From: CAXGTL01 sp964645705
Lineage (GTDB): Archaea; Nanobdellota; Nanobdellia; Woesearchaeales; CAXGTL01
Assembly (NCBI GenBank): GCA_964645705.1
Contig: CAZYAB010000005.1
Coordinates: forward strand, 33,916 to 97,915
Length of the DNA stretch: 64,000 bases
Direction of reading: 5' to 3'
In this document: in pieces, positions 35,522 through 44,250 of the stretch
How positions within the stretch are numbered: the stretch's first letter is position 1
Layout of the letters: every line of letters starts with the position of its first letter
Translations under genes and position numbers: made by a program
The notes under the pieces: model-generated
Seen by the model: the letters and a program-made list of their open reading frames with translations, nothing else
Told to the model about the DNA's origin: nothing
Databases searched by the model: none

Positions 35522-37712
35522 TTTGCATCTTGACCTTTTCTACTGGGTGTGATAAAGAAATGTTTTCATCAAATGTTTTTCTATCAAAAAACTCTGCTCT
35601 TTTACCTGTGTTCCATTGCTGAACAGGACGCAGATAGCCAACAACTCTGCTATATATCTCACACCTTGTTCTTTTCTTAAGATTTTCTTGAAGATTATCA
35701 ATCAATGAATCACATTTTGGACAATAATTGTGTTCGCCATTTAGATAACCGTGTTTTGGACAAACACTGAATGTGGGTGTCAGAGTATAGTATGGCAAAC
35801 TAAAGTTTTCTGCTATTTTTTTCACTAAAAGTTTTGTTGATTCTGCTGAAGATAATCTTTCGCCTATAAAACCATGAAGAACAGTACCACCAGTATACTT
35901 GCACTGAATCTTATCCTGCAGTTCCAATGCTTCAAATATGTCATCTGTATAACCTATTGGTAATTGTGTTGAGTTTGTGTAATATGGTGCTGCTCCTTTA
36001 TTTTGATATTCTTCTTCATTTGCAACTATTATGTCTGGATATAAATCTTTGTCTTTTTTAGAAAACCTGTAGCTTGCGCCTTCTGCAGGTGTTGCTTCTA
36101 AATTATACATGTTGCCTGTTTCTTGCTGATATTCGGATAATTTCTTCCTCATAAATTTCATTGTTTTTAATGCAAACTTTCTGCCTTTTTCCGAAGCAAT
36201 ATCACAACCTAAGAAATTTAATAAAGATTCATTCATTGCAATTATTCCAATTGTAGAAAAATGATTTTTCCAATATTTTTTATCTCTTTTATATAAATGT
36301 CTTAAGTAAAATTTTGAATAAGGATATAGACCACCCTGTGTAAATCTTTCTAAAGCTTTTCTTTTTAATTCTAAACTTTTTTTAGATAGGTTCATAAGAT
36401 TTTCTAGTCTTTCAAAGTAATCTTGTTCATCTTTTGCTAAATAACCTATTCTTGACATGTTTATTGTAACGACCCCTAAACTGCCAGTAAGCGGGTTTGA
36501 ACCAAATAATCCTCCGCCTCTTTTTTCTAGCTCTTTATTGTCCAATCTCAATCTGCAGCACATGCTTCTTACATCATCAGGTTTCATATCAGAATTAATA
36601 AAATTAGAAAAATAAGGAATTCCATATTTCGCAGTCATTTCCCAAATAATATTAAGATTTTCATTATCCCAATCAAAATCTTTATTTATATTATATGTAG
36701 GAATTGGGAATGTGAAAACACGGCCTTTTGCATCTCCTTCCATCATAACTTCTGCAAATGCTTTGTTAAGCACGTCCATTTCTTTTTGAAAACTCCCGTA
36801 TGTTTCTGTCATTAATTTTCCACCGATTACCACTGGTTCATTTTTCATAAATTCTGGAACTTTTAAATCCATTGTGATGTTTGTAAAAGGTGTTTGAAAG
36901 CCTACTCTTGTAGGAACATTCATATTAAACAAGAATTCTTGTAATGCTTGCTTAACTCTTTTATAATCCATTTTATCATATCTAATAAATGGTGCAAGAT
37001 ATGTATCAAAATTTGATAAAGCATTTGCTCCTGCTGTTTCACCTTGAAGTGTGTAAAAGAAATTTACTATCTGGCCAAGTGCTGTTTTCAGGTGTTTTGG
37101 TGCTTTTGATTCTGTTTTACCAATAACTCCGCCAAATCCTGTCATTATTATATCTTTTATATCCCAACCAACACAATATGGGCCTAATGTTCCTAAATCG
37201 TGAACATGTATTTCTCCATTTTTATGAGCACTGCTTACATCATCGGGATATAATTTGTTTAGCCAGTATTTTGCAACTAATGTTGTTGTTATATGATTAT
37301 TGAGTCCTTGTAATGAATATGCCATATTAGAATTTTCTTTAACACGCCAATCAGCTTGGCTAACATAATTGTCTATTATTGTTACAGACTCTGCTACTGA
37401 TTCTTTTACATTTCTTATTTGTTTATGCTTAAATCTGTAAAGAATAAATGATTTTGAAGTATCAACATATCTGTTCTTTATAAGAACTCGTTCAACAATA
37501 TCAGAAACTTGTTCAACAGTTGGTATTGTTATGTCACCAAATTGTTTATCAAGTATATCAACAACTTCATTTGATAACCTTTCTGCAATTGATCTATCTT
37601 TGCCACCGACTGATTTTGCTGCTTTAAATATGGCTTCTGTAATCTGGTCTTGATTAAATAAAACTATAGAACCATCTCTTTTTCTTATTTGAGTTACTTT
37701 TTTTGCACTCAT
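35493..37712 (-). CDS. nrdD: NrdD: class III anaerobic ribonucleoside-triphosphate reductase
   Basis: A 739-residue glycyl-radical enzyme that makes dNTPs from NTPs. It has an ATP-cone near the N-terminus (QIRKRDGSIVLFNQDQITEA), the conserved core SNFDTYLAPF and FPIPTYNI, a C-terminal zinc site (CPKHGYLNGEHNYCPKC) and the glycyl-radical loop RVVGYLRPVQ with Gly at about residue 700. No intein or intron is visible. It heads the nrdD-nrdG operon and lies next to dCMP deaminase (27 bp) on the same strand, giving a dNTP supply unit. Confidence 0.95.
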   Translation of the reverse strand: MSAKKVTQIRKRDGSIVLFNQDQITEAIFKAAKSVGGKDRSIAERLSNEVVDILDKQFGDITIPTVEQVSDIVERVLIKNRYVDTSKSFILYRFKHKQIRNVKESVAESVTIIDNYVSQADWRVKENSNMAYSLQGLNNHITTTLVAKYWLNKLYPDDVSSAHKNGEIHVHDLGTLGPYCVGWDIKDIIMTGFGGVIGKTESKAPKHLKTALGQIVNFFYTLQGETAGANALSNFDTYLAPFIRYDKMDYKRVKQALQEFLFNMNVPTRVGFQTPFTNITMDLKVPEFMKNEPVVIGGKLMTETYGSFQKEMDVLNKAFAEVMMEGDAKGRVFTFPIPTYNINKDFDWDNENLNIIWEMTAKYGIPYFSNFINSDMKPDDVRSMCCRLRLDNKELEKRGGGLFGSNPLTGSLGVVTINMSRIGYLAKDEQDYFERLENLMNLSKKSLELKRKALERFTQGGLYPYSKFYLRHLYKRDKKYWKNHFSTIGIIAMNESLLNFLGCDIASEKGRKFALKTMKFMRKKLSEYQQETGNMYNLEATPAEGASYRFSKKDKDLYPDIIVANEEEYQNKGAAPYYTNSTQLPIGYTDDIFEALELQDKIQCKYTGGTVLHGFIGERLSSAESTKLLVKKIAENFSLPYYTLTPTFSVCPKHGYLNGEHNYCPKCDSLIDNLQENLKKRTRCEIYSRVVGYLRPVQQWNTGKRAEFFDRKTFDENISLSHPVEKVKMQNGNQRLPAY

Positions 37713-37739
37713 TTTATAATTTCTTATGTTATAATTTAT

Positions 37740-38210
37740 CTATAATTCACTTGGATTAGAAAGCCATTCATTTATATCAATCATTTTAACTTCACCACTT
37801 TCACCATTATACACTACCCTAACAATTCCTGCATTTACTATTGCTCTTCTACACATTTTACATGGTTTTGGTGATATCTTTGTTTCGCCATTTTTTCTTC
37901 CTGCTAAATACAATGTTCCTCCTAATACAGAAACACCTGCTCTTGCAGCATTAATTATTGCATTCATCTCAGCATGAACACTTTTGCATAGCTCGTATCT
38001 TTCTCCTCTTGGAATCTTTTGAATGACTCTTGGGCAATCTTCTTGATCAACACAATTGGGAGCACCTCTTGGAGCACCGCAATAACCTGTTGACACTATC
38101 TGATCATCTCTAACAATAATTGCTCCATAATGAGTTTTCTTGCAGGTTGCTCTTTTACAAACTTCTTGTGCTAAAGAAAGGTAGTAATCATCTTTTTTTG
38201 GTCTTTCCAT
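37740..38210 (-). CDS. Deoxycytidylate (dCMP) deaminase
   Basis: A 156-residue zinc deaminase converting dCMP to dUMP for dTMP synthesis. The zinc site is in SVHAEMNAIINAARAG (His and the proton-shuttling Glu) and PKPCKMCRRAI (two Cys). An extra inserted cysteine/histidine segment near CGAPRGAPNCVDQEDC is typical of ComEB-type dCMP deaminases. It heads the nrdD-nrdG run and is divergent from dut, so dUMP formation and dUTP removal are encoded back to back. Confidence 0.92.
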   Translation of the reverse strand: MERPKKDDYYLSLAQEVCKRATCKKTHYGAIIVRDDQIVSTGYCGAPRGAPNCVDQEDCPRVIQKIPRGERYELCKSVHAEMNAIINAARAGVSVLGGTLYLAGRKNGETKISPKPCKMCRRAIVNAGIVRVVYNGESGEVKMIDINEWLSNPSEL

Positions 38211-38327
38211 TAAAATTGGAAAACATAACTTATTTATATAGTTTTATAATCACTAGATGATTATAATAAAATATTATATATTATCTGTGAATTCCTCTAA
38301 AAAAAATAAAAAAAGGAGAAATGAAAA

Positions 38328-38750
38328 ATGAAGGTGAAAATACAGAAAATTGCTGATGTACAGACGCCCAGTTATGCTAATCATGGTGATGCTGCTTTTG
38401 ATTTGAGAGCTGCAGAGTCTGTTTTACTTAGAGCTGGTGATAAATTTCTTGTAAAAACAGGCATAAAGATGGCAATTCCACAAGGTTATGTTGGTTTGAT
38501 ATGGGATAGAAGTGGTCTTGCTGCTAAGAATGAGATACATGCCTTAGCAGGTGTTGTTGATTCTGGTTATCGCGGAGAAGTATGTGTTGTGCTAAAGAAT
38601 CTCGGTAAACATGATTTTCAGATTGAGAAAGGCATGAGGATTGCTCAGATGATAATTCAGCAGCACATTACAGCAGAGCTTCACGAAGTTGATTATCTTG
38701 ATCATTCTGTAAGAGGCGAAGGCGGATTTGGTAGTACTGGTTTAGAGTAA
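38328..38750 (+). CDS. dut: dUTP diphosphatase (trimeric dUTPase)
   Basis: A 140-residue enzyme splitting dUTP to dUMP and pyrophosphate. All five motifs are present: GDAAFDLRA (I), DRSGLAAKNEI (II), GVVDSGYRGEVCVVLKN (III), GMRIAQMII (IV) and the C-terminal arm RGEGGFGSTG (V). AAAAGGAG precedes the ATG by 6-10 bases. It ends 4 bp before the ThyX-like gene, so the product dUMP passes to the next enzyme in the same operon. Confidence 0.95.
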   Translation: MKVKIQKIADVQTPSYANHGDAAFDLRAAESVLLRAGDKFLVKTGIKMAIPQGYVGLIWDRSGLAAKNEIHALAGVVDSGYRGEVCVVLKNLGKHDFQIEKGMRIAQMIIQQHITAELHEVDYLDHSVRGEGGFGSTGLE

Positions 38751-38754
38751 GAAG

Positions 38755-40026
38755 ATGGCAAAAGAAGAGGCAATATTAGAGGTTAAAATTCAAGGAACTT
38801 TAAAAGAATTAGCTGAAGATATAAGAGGTTGTAGAAAAAAGCCAGAGTTTCCATCATCAAAAGATGAGATCTTTAGAAAAAAAGATAAGAGAACATTCAA
38901 TAAAAGTATAGGAAAAGGTCATTTAGCTGCTATGGAGTTCATTACTTTTTATTGTAAATCATACATACCAAGGCTTTGGACATTGATGTTAGCATGTTCT
39001 CCTTATATTTCAAAGTTGCAGGAATCTACAAGATCTGTTGAACATCATGATTATTATATTCCTGACTATATTAAACAATTTCCTGATGTTGTTGATATTA
39101 TTGAACAAGAATTCCAAAAATCCTTTGATTTATATAAAAAAGCACTTGATAAAGGTATGGAAAAACAAAATGCAATGTATTGTCTTCCATTATACACTTT
39201 GACTGGGGATAGTTTTAAGCTAAATCTAAGAGGATTATATCAACTGAAATTGATTTATCCAAACATTATAACAGAGATCTATGATTGGTGTATGAAAAAA
39301 CTAGAACTAAACACAAGATTAGGGTCTGGTTTTGAGTTTAATTTTAAGGAATGGCTTGAGGAACAAAAACCAGTTAATGATATTTCTAATTATGATTATT
39401 GCCCAATATTTGTGTATGATGATGATGACCCAAAAAATTATGAAAAGTATTTTAATATCTTAATATCACAAAATGATACTAAACTCATAAATTGTTCTGT
39501 TCCTTTTAACAAAAACAGTTTAAAGTTTTTGATAGATAGAAATAGAGATCCGTTATACACAGGTATTCGTAAATCAAGAACAGACATTAGGCTAGACTTT
39601 AGGTGTGACTTATCAGTATTGCATGAATTATTAAGACATAGAACATTAAAAAGAAACCTTTTACCTCTTACATTTTATGATGAATTTGATTATTATAAAC
39701 ACAGGGCTTGGAAAGATGCTGGTTTGTATGAAGAATATGATGAAAATAATAAGAATTTGGAAAGTCTGTACAATAAATTAGTAGAAAGTGTACCTAAATC
39801 AGTTGCAGCAGGTGTTTTGCCACATTCATTGATGATCAATGGTAACATAGGTTGTGATTTTAAATCAATGTTTGATTTTTTAGGGCAGAGGGTTTGTAAA
39901 AGGGCAAAACCAGCAATACAAAAACTTGCAAATTCATTAAAAGATCAGATACAAAAAAAATACAAACTAAATGATGATATATTTTATAATTGTGAAAAGT
40001 GTGTTGATTCTTGCGATTTTAAATAA
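38755..40026 (+). CDS. ThyX-like protein, double-domain form
   Basis: A 423-residue protein related to flavin-dependent thymidylate synthase. The second half contains LDFRCDLSVLHELLRHRTLKR, corresponding to the ThyX motif RHRxxSxNxxSxRY, but the serines are replaced (RHRTLKRNLLPLTF). The first half has a matching but degenerate copy (IPRLWTLMLACSPYISKLQES). Ordinary ThyX is about 220-250 residues, so this looks like a fused tandem. It is 4 bp after dut and near dCMP deaminase and thymidylate kinase, which supports a dTMP role, though altered motif residues leave activity uncertain. Confidence 0.68.
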   Translation: MAKEEAILEVKIQGTLKELAEDIRGCRKKPEFPSSKDEIFRKKDKRTFNKSIGKGHLAAMEFITFYCKSYIPRLWTLMLACSPYISKLQESTRSVEHHDYYIPDYIKQFPDVVDIIEQEFQKSFDLYKKALDKGMEKQNAMYCLPLYTLTGDSFKLNLRGLYQLKLIYPNIITEIYDWCMKKLELNTRLGSGFEFNFKEWLEEQKPVNDISNYDYCPIFVYDDDDPKNYEKYFNILISQNDTKLINCSVPFNKNSLKFLIDRNRDPLYTGIRKSRTDIRLDFRCDLSVLHELLRHRTLKRNLLPLTFYDEFDYYKHRAWKDAGLYEEYDENNKNLESLYNKLVESVPKSVAAGVLPHSLMINGNIGCDFKSMFDFLGQRVCKRAKPAIQKLANSLKDQIQKKYKLNDDIFYNCEKCVDSCDFK

Positions 40027-40057
40027 ATTTATATACTGAAGGTATTTTATCATTATC

Positions 40058-40558
40058 ATGTACTTTCATAATGCACTCAAAGCACTGAAAAAAGAGAAAA
40101 AATTCAAAGACTGGAAAAATAAACACAAAAACTGTAAACTAAGCTACGGTTTTCTTGCAATTGATCCACAATTGCCTTCAGATTGGCAATTAGGTTATTA
40201 TGATGATAAAAAAGATACTATTACAACATTTGCAATGGCTAATGGAAAGTTTGTTGATTCTCGAGAAGATAAGGTTTTGAAGAAAAAAGGTGCTAAAGTT
40301 CTACCTATTGATGTTAAAAAGGTTAAGATAAATGTTGAAGATGTGCTTGATTTGGTTGACAAATTTCAAAAGAAAAAATACCCTGGTGAAAATGCGATAA
40401 AAACAATCATTATCATACAAAAACTGCCTAAGATTGGTAATGTTTGGAATGTTACGCTTGTAACTAACACTTTTAAAACAATTAACATAAGATTGGATGC
40501 TTCTAATGGTAAGGTTAAAGAACATAGTATTGGTAGTTTGATACAGGAAAAGAAGTAG
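40058..40558 (+). CDS. Conserved hypothetical protein with a PepSY-like C-terminus
   Basis: A 166-residue protein with a charged N-terminus (ALKKEKKFKDWKNKHKNCKL) and a C-terminal beta-alpha-beta unit (VWNVTLVTNTFKTINIRLDA, SNGKVKEHSIGSLIQ) that resembles PepSY domains, where the last strand is ...LDASNGKV. No signal peptide or membrane helix is present, so it is probably cytoplasmic. It follows the ThyX-like gene by 31 bp. Function unknown. Confidence 0.55.
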   Translation: MYFHNALKALKKEKKFKDWKNKHKNCKLSYGFLAIDPQLPSDWQLGYYDDKKDTITTFAMANGKFVDSREDKVLKKKGAKVLPIDVKKVKINVEDVLDLVDKFQKKKYPGENAIKTIIIIQKLPKIGNVWNVTLVTNTFKTINIRLDASNGKVKEHSIGSLIQEKK

Positions 40559-40559
40559 A

Positions 40560-40737
40560 CCCGCCAATTCCATCCCCCGACCTCCCGCCCCTTATCTGAT
40601 AACAATAAAACTTTATTCCTTTTTTCCAATAACAAAAACAATTATCTACTTTCAAAACAATACATCTGACAATCACTTTACAATAATGTCTCAATGCATT
40701 ATATATATTCAATATTGATATTGTTTATATACTAATT
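40560..40737 (+). other. Intergenic stretch with a G/C-rich block
   Basis: Just after the stop of the gene at 40558 comes a C-rich block (about 40560-40592; on the minus strand GGGG, GGG, GGGGG and GGG runs separated by 1, 5 and 11 bases), strongly at odds with the AT-rich surroundings. The remainder is AT-rich and ends in the TATA region of the next frame. Frames through it on either strand look non-coding. Confidence 0.5.
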
Positions 40738-40971
40738 ATGTTTTACAAAAAATATTCTGATTATGAATTCCTTTGGGGAAAAGGTGTTAATTTATTAAAA
40801 AAGATCGTGAAAATGGTTACAGGAACATATCCTGTAACTAAAAAAAGAGGGTGATGCTATATTCAAGAAAAGAAAATAAGTTATGACGCGCAGCGTGGTT
40901 GCAAAAGATTGTTTGATTTTGATTCTAGTTCTAAAAAAGATTCTGATGATAAAGAAGAAGCTAATGAGTAA
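40738..40971 (+). pseudogene. Small reading frame interrupted by an in-frame TGA
   Basis: ATG 40738 opens a frame (MFYKKYSDYEFLWGKGVNL...) that meets TGA at 40852-40854 after 38 codons. Without that stop the same frame continues for 38 codons (CYIQEKKISYDAQRGCKRLF, then an acidic, serine-rich tail) to TAA 40969-40971, abutting the end of the convergent kinase gene. A TATA box (ATTATATATATTC, about 40698-40710) precedes the ATG. Either a small gene broken by a point mutation, or a 38-residue peptide followed by untranslated sequence. No family recognised. Confidence 0.4.
40816..40838 (+). promoter_or_regulatory. Perfect 9-bp stem-loop inside the interrupted frame
   Basis: GTTACAGGA and TCCTGTAAC pair over 9 bp around a 5-nt loop. 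It lies 13 bases before the in-frame TGA and is followed by an A-rich run and GAGGGTGATG, a near-ideal ribosome-binding site plus ATG (40855). The hairpin may belong to an RNA rather than to a protein gene. Confidence 0.4.
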
Positions 40972-42282
40972 TCAATCAATTGCGCTTTTTCTTAATTCTT
41001 TTAAAAAGCCGTCTATTTTTAATTGTGTTGTTTTTTCATATTCTGCTATTTTTGGTTGATCGACATCAGTGAACCAGCCAAAATCTTTATATTTTTGTTT
41101 CTTCAATAATACTTCTTTTGATTTTACATACAAATGATATGAATGGCCATATTTTGTTTGTTTGTTAACTCTGTAAACTTTATGCCCCATACTAATTTGA
41201 TTATCCTCAGCATCAATTCCTAGATCTTCTTTGATTATTCTTTTAACAGCATCTTTTTCAAATTCTCCATATTTGATCTTGCCATTTAATGATGTCCATT
41301 CATCATTCATATTTTTTAAGAATAAATCCCTTTTTTCATATACATTTCTTGATGCAAAATGTACTTCAATAATTACCTGGTTAACAAGGTACTGATTTTC
41401 ATTCAATAAATTAAAATCTTCTCTTGTTTCAAATGCTTGTTTTGCCCTTTGTATAGTATCTAGGTAAGATTCTTTGTAAAATGCTTTGTCAATATTCTTT
41501 AATAAATATCTTAGATATTTAGGACATTTTTTATCTAAATAATATATCACGAATTGGAGTGCATCTTCAAAAAGTTGTCTTGGTCTTAGATGAGAGTTAA
41601 GGACAACACAATTATCACATTGAGATGCTAAAAATAGATAATTTCTTCTTACAAGATTCTGCATTACAACTGTTTCAAATTTTTCTACACCGAATTGCCT
41701 TATATTGTCGCCCAGACTTCTTCTAACAGCAATTTCTGCAGGAATGTCTAATAAAAATATAATATCAGGAAATAATACATCTTTTTCAGGATCCTGGTCT
41801 CTGTGAGCAATGATTAGTTTTTTGAATATCTCTGTCTTTTGTTCAATAGGCATGTCTTTGCCATGTTCATTTCTATAAACTAATTCTTCTTGTGCTACTT
41901 GAAATGCTAATGTGGAAAACATGTATCTGTCGCACATTACTATGCCAAATGGATTTGAATCACTTGGTTCAAGTATTGCTCTTATCTCTCTTTGATGTGC
42001 TTTTCTGTCATTTACATAATTACGTATACATTCTTCTGTTTTTGAATCAGGATCAGTGTCTGTTGCTAGCATTACTCTTTGTTTATAACCATAACCACCA
42101 TATGTTGGTTCTCTTGTTCCTAATAACCCAGAACATATCTTTACATATTGAAATATGAATTTTTGTATCATACCCATAAAAGAACCTTTGCCAGCCCCAT
42201 CTAAGCCTTCGAATACCATGAATAAAGAATTATTTTCATTCTTTGGGAAATCATTGAATAATTTTCTTATTTCGTTTGCCAA
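40972..42282 (-). CDS. Thymidylate kinase fused to a Nudix-like domain
   Basis: About 436 residues. The N-terminal part is a dTMP-kinase-type P-loop protein: FEGLDGAGKGSFMGMI (Walker A), TREPTYGGYG, CDRYMFSTLAFQ and the lid region. The C-terminal 140 residues resemble a Nudix hydrolase, with a degenerate Nudix box GKIKYGEFEKDAVKRIIKED then LGI (G-x5-E-x7-R present; REUxEE altered). A TTG at 42282 is the likely start because AGGTGGT lies just before it; a TTG at 42297 is in frame. Position next to dut and the ThyX-like gene fits dTMP phosphorylation and nucleotide-pool cleaning. Confidence 0.75.
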   Translation of the reverse strand: MANEIRKLFNDFPKNENNSLFMVFEGLDGAGKGSFMGMIQKFIFQYVKICSGLLGTREPTYGGYGYKQRVMLATDTDPDSKTEECIRNYVNDRKAHQREIRAILEPSDSNPFGIVMCDRYMFSTLAFQVAQEELVYRNEHGKDMPIEQKTEIFKKLIIAHRDQDPEKDVLFPDIIFLLDIPAEIAVRRSLGDNIRQFGVEKFETVVMQNLVRRNYLFLASQCDNCVVLNSHLRPRQLFEDALQFVIYYLDKKCPKYLRYLLKNIDKAFYKESYLDTIQRAKQAFETREDFNLLNENQYLVNQVIIEVHFASRNVYEKRDLFLKNMNDEWTSLNGKIKYGEFEKDAVKRIIKEDLGIDAEDNQISMGHKVYRVNKQTKYGHSYHLYVKSKEVLLKKQKYKDFGWFTDVDQPKIAEYEKTTQLKIDGFLKELRKSAID

Positions 42283-42443
42283 GTGACCACCTATCAAAAA
42301 CTTTTTTGTCTTTGATTAATGGTTGATAAGTCATTTATATATTTAATGATTTTAGAATATTCATTTACCAATATATAGTGGTTTTCACTCCCAACCGATT
42401 GTAAGAAAAGTTATTTAAACACCTGTTATTTCACAGACATGGA

Positions 42444-43031
42444 ATGAAAATCATTGCAATCACAGGAATGCCTTGTTCTGGTAAGAAAATCTTAAGAAAA
42501 GAGATAGATAAAAGAAACATACCTATTATTGTTATGAGTAAGATTGTAAGGGAAGAGATGGTACAAAAAGGTCAAGTAATAGATAATATTACTTTAAGAG
42601 AATATGCAACAAGATTAAGAAAAGTTTATGGTTATGATATAGTTGCAAAGAAATGTATACCCCATATTGAAGAACACAGAGATCATGATATTGTTGCACT
42701 AGATGGTGTCAGAGGTATGAAAGAAGTTGACTTGTTGAAACAAAGATATGGTGATGATTTTATACTTATTGGCGTACATAGTTCTCCAAGAATTAGGTTT
42801 AATAGGATGTTGAAAAGATGTTCACCATCTGATCCAAAGACTTTTGAAGAATTTGAGTTTCGTGAGCGAACTGAGTTTGGATGGGGGCTTGGTGATGCTA
42901 TTTCTAGGAGTGATCTTATGATTGTTAATGAGAATAAGAATGTTGATGAGTTAAAGCAAGAGTTTAATAAGATGTTGGATGGTTTGTTGGATAAAAATGA
43001 GAAAAAGTTAGGAGAGTTTGTTAACCAATAA
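42444..43031 (+). CDS. UPF0200-type archaeal nucleotide/CoA-like kinase
   Basis: A 195-residue P-loop protein of the UPF0200/COG0237-like archaeal family. It begins IIAITGMPCSGKKILRKEID, where the Walker A Ser/Thr is replaced by Lys (GKK), then DNITLREYATRLRKVYGYD, VALDGVRGMKEVDLL and RTEFGWGLGDAISRSDLMIV. The family resembles adenylate/dephospho-CoA kinases, but the true substrate is not established to my knowledge. The altered P-loop may reduce ATP binding. Possible TATA at about 42407-42417. Confidence 0.78.
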   Translation: MKIIAITGMPCSGKKILRKEIDKRNIPIIVMSKIVREEMVQKGQVIDNITLREYATRLRKVYGYDIVAKKCIPHIEEHRDHDIVALDGVRGMKEVDLLKQRYGDDFILIGVHSSPRIRFNRMLKRCSPSDPKTFEEFEFRERTEFGWGLGDAISRSDLMIVNENKNVDELKQEFNKMLDGLLDKNEKKLGEFVNQ

Positions 43032-43033
43032 TC

Positions 43034-43834
43034 TTATCTTTTTGGGGAATTGTTTTTTCTGAATTCATTTTCAAATTTATTAAGCGAAGTTATTATTTCG
43101 TTTCTTGCATTTGTTGCACATTGTACTGCAAGTTCGTAGTTTTCTTGGTTTTCTGCATTTATTGCTTGTTTCAATAACTTGTTTGTTCTGTTTATTCCTT
43201 TTGTTAATATGTCTTTAATTTTTTTAGGTGCTTTTACTTGTTTACTTTTTGTTCTTTGTAATATGCTGTTTGTTTGTGAAATAACATTATTAACATAATC
43301 AATAATTTTTGAGGAAATATCTTGGTCGATTTTCTTTTCTTTTTTTAATGCGTCAACAGGATCTTCTTTATCTATTAATTTTTTTACTTTTTTTAATATT
43401 TTTTCATGTTGTGAAACATTAATGCCTAATCTTTTTGCAAGTTGTAGTTCTCTTAATACCTTTGTCTTTTCTTTTATTTCTTCACCATATTTATTAAATA
43501 CTAATCTGCTGATAAAAACCGCGGGAAAGAAATTAGTAACCCATTCAATTGGTTGGCCAATTCCAGGAATCATACCAACAACCAGATTGATTGCTTCTAT
43601 TGCAGGCAAAATTGCCCACCAACCAACTACTTTTTTTTCTTTGTAAAAAATTATTAATGCAGCAAGTATGTCTCCCACATTAAATCCTACAAAACCTCCA
43701 ATAAAATTATCTAATGTTGATAATGCAAAGTCAAGAAAATCATAGATGAGTGCATCTGTATATTTTTTAAAAGCTAAGAATAATATAAGAAAAATAACTA
43801 TACCTATAACACCAATTATGATCCACTGCATCAT
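43034..43834 (-). CDS. Hypothetical membrane protein with a helical cytoplasmic domain
   Basis: A 266-residue protein with an N-terminal membrane helix (about 4-25, IIIGVIGIVIFLILFLAF) and two further hydrophobic segments (about 35-120, including GWWAILPAIEAINLVVGMIPG), then a Lys/Gln/Asn-rich helical tail. The pattern of glycine-rich helices around FIGGFVGFNVGDIL may form part of a pore or re-entrant loop. No family recognised. It is the tail of the strand-switch region opposite the UPF0200 gene (3 bp gap). Confidence 0.55.
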   Translation of the reverse strand: MMQWIIIGVIGIVIFLILFLAFKKYTDALIYDFLDFALSTLDNFIGGFVGFNVGDILAALIIFYKEKKVVGWWAILPAIEAINLVVGMIPGIGQPIEWVTNFFPAVFISRLVFNKYGEEIKEKTKVLRELQLAKRLGINVSQHEKILKKVKKLIDKEDPVDALKKEKKIDQDISSKIIDYVNNVISQTNSILQRTKSKQVKAPKKIKDILTKGINRTNKLLKQAINAENQENYELAVQCATNARNEIITSLNKFENEFRKNNSPKR

Positions 43835-43896
43835 ATAATTAATATAATGTTTTTAGTATATAAATGTTTAGTGAAATACAATAATCTAACAATGGT

Positions 43897-44220
43897 CTAA
43901 CTATAATCTCGCCATCTATACTTACACTTTTCGCATTTTAAAAACTTTGTTTCTGGTTCATCAGCTGATCTTGTCTGTACAAGTTTATAATAAGCTTTAC
44001 CATGGCCGCATTTTGGGCATTTTTCATCTGTCAAAGGATCTGTTTCAACTTCTTTGTCAATTACTTCAACTGCTGGTTTGTCTTCTTTTGTTAGTTTTTC
44101 AGATATCTTTGCGTTTTTAACATCTTTTGTTGAGAAATTACAACTATTGCATTGCATTATTTTTTTATTATCTTTTTGTTTTGGTACAAGTAAGTGACCG
44201 CATTTTGGACAAAAAAGCAT
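43897..44220 (-). CDS. tfs: Transcription factor S (TFIIS-like cleavage factor)
   Basis: A 107-residue protein with two zinc ribbons: CPKCGHLL ... MQCNSCNF at the N-terminus and CPKCGHGKAYYKLVQTRSAD ... KCEKCKYRW at the C-terminus. The latter contains QTRSADE, the acidic hairpin (D-E) that reaches into the RNA polymerase active site and triggers transcript cleavage. Length is exact for archaeal TFS. A strong ribosome-binding site (GGAGGGTG, about 44228-44235) lies 8 bases upstream, and hairpins precede it. Confidence 0.95.
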   Translation of the reverse strand: MLFCPKCGHLLVPKQKDNKKIMQCNSCNFSTKDVKNAKISEKLTKEDKPAVEVIDKEVETDPLTDEKCPKCGHGKAYYKLVQTRSADEPETKFLKCEKCKYRWRDYS

Positions 44221-44250
44221 TTTGTTTCACCCTCCTATTAAATAATTGTA

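Noticed and set aside
40301..40712. Three overlapping minus-strand frames of 65-91 residues
   Set aside because: They overlap the gene at 40058 or the G/C-rich block, have no ribosome-binding site and show unnatural composition.
40852..40854. Selenocysteine or reassigned TGA
   Set aside because: Many genes in the window end in TGA, so the code is standard, and I see no conserved Sec context; a plain stop is more likely.
40852..40971. Box C/D guide RNA
   Set aside because: GTGATGC and CTGATGA words are present but the spacing and flanking pairing of C/D boxes are missing.
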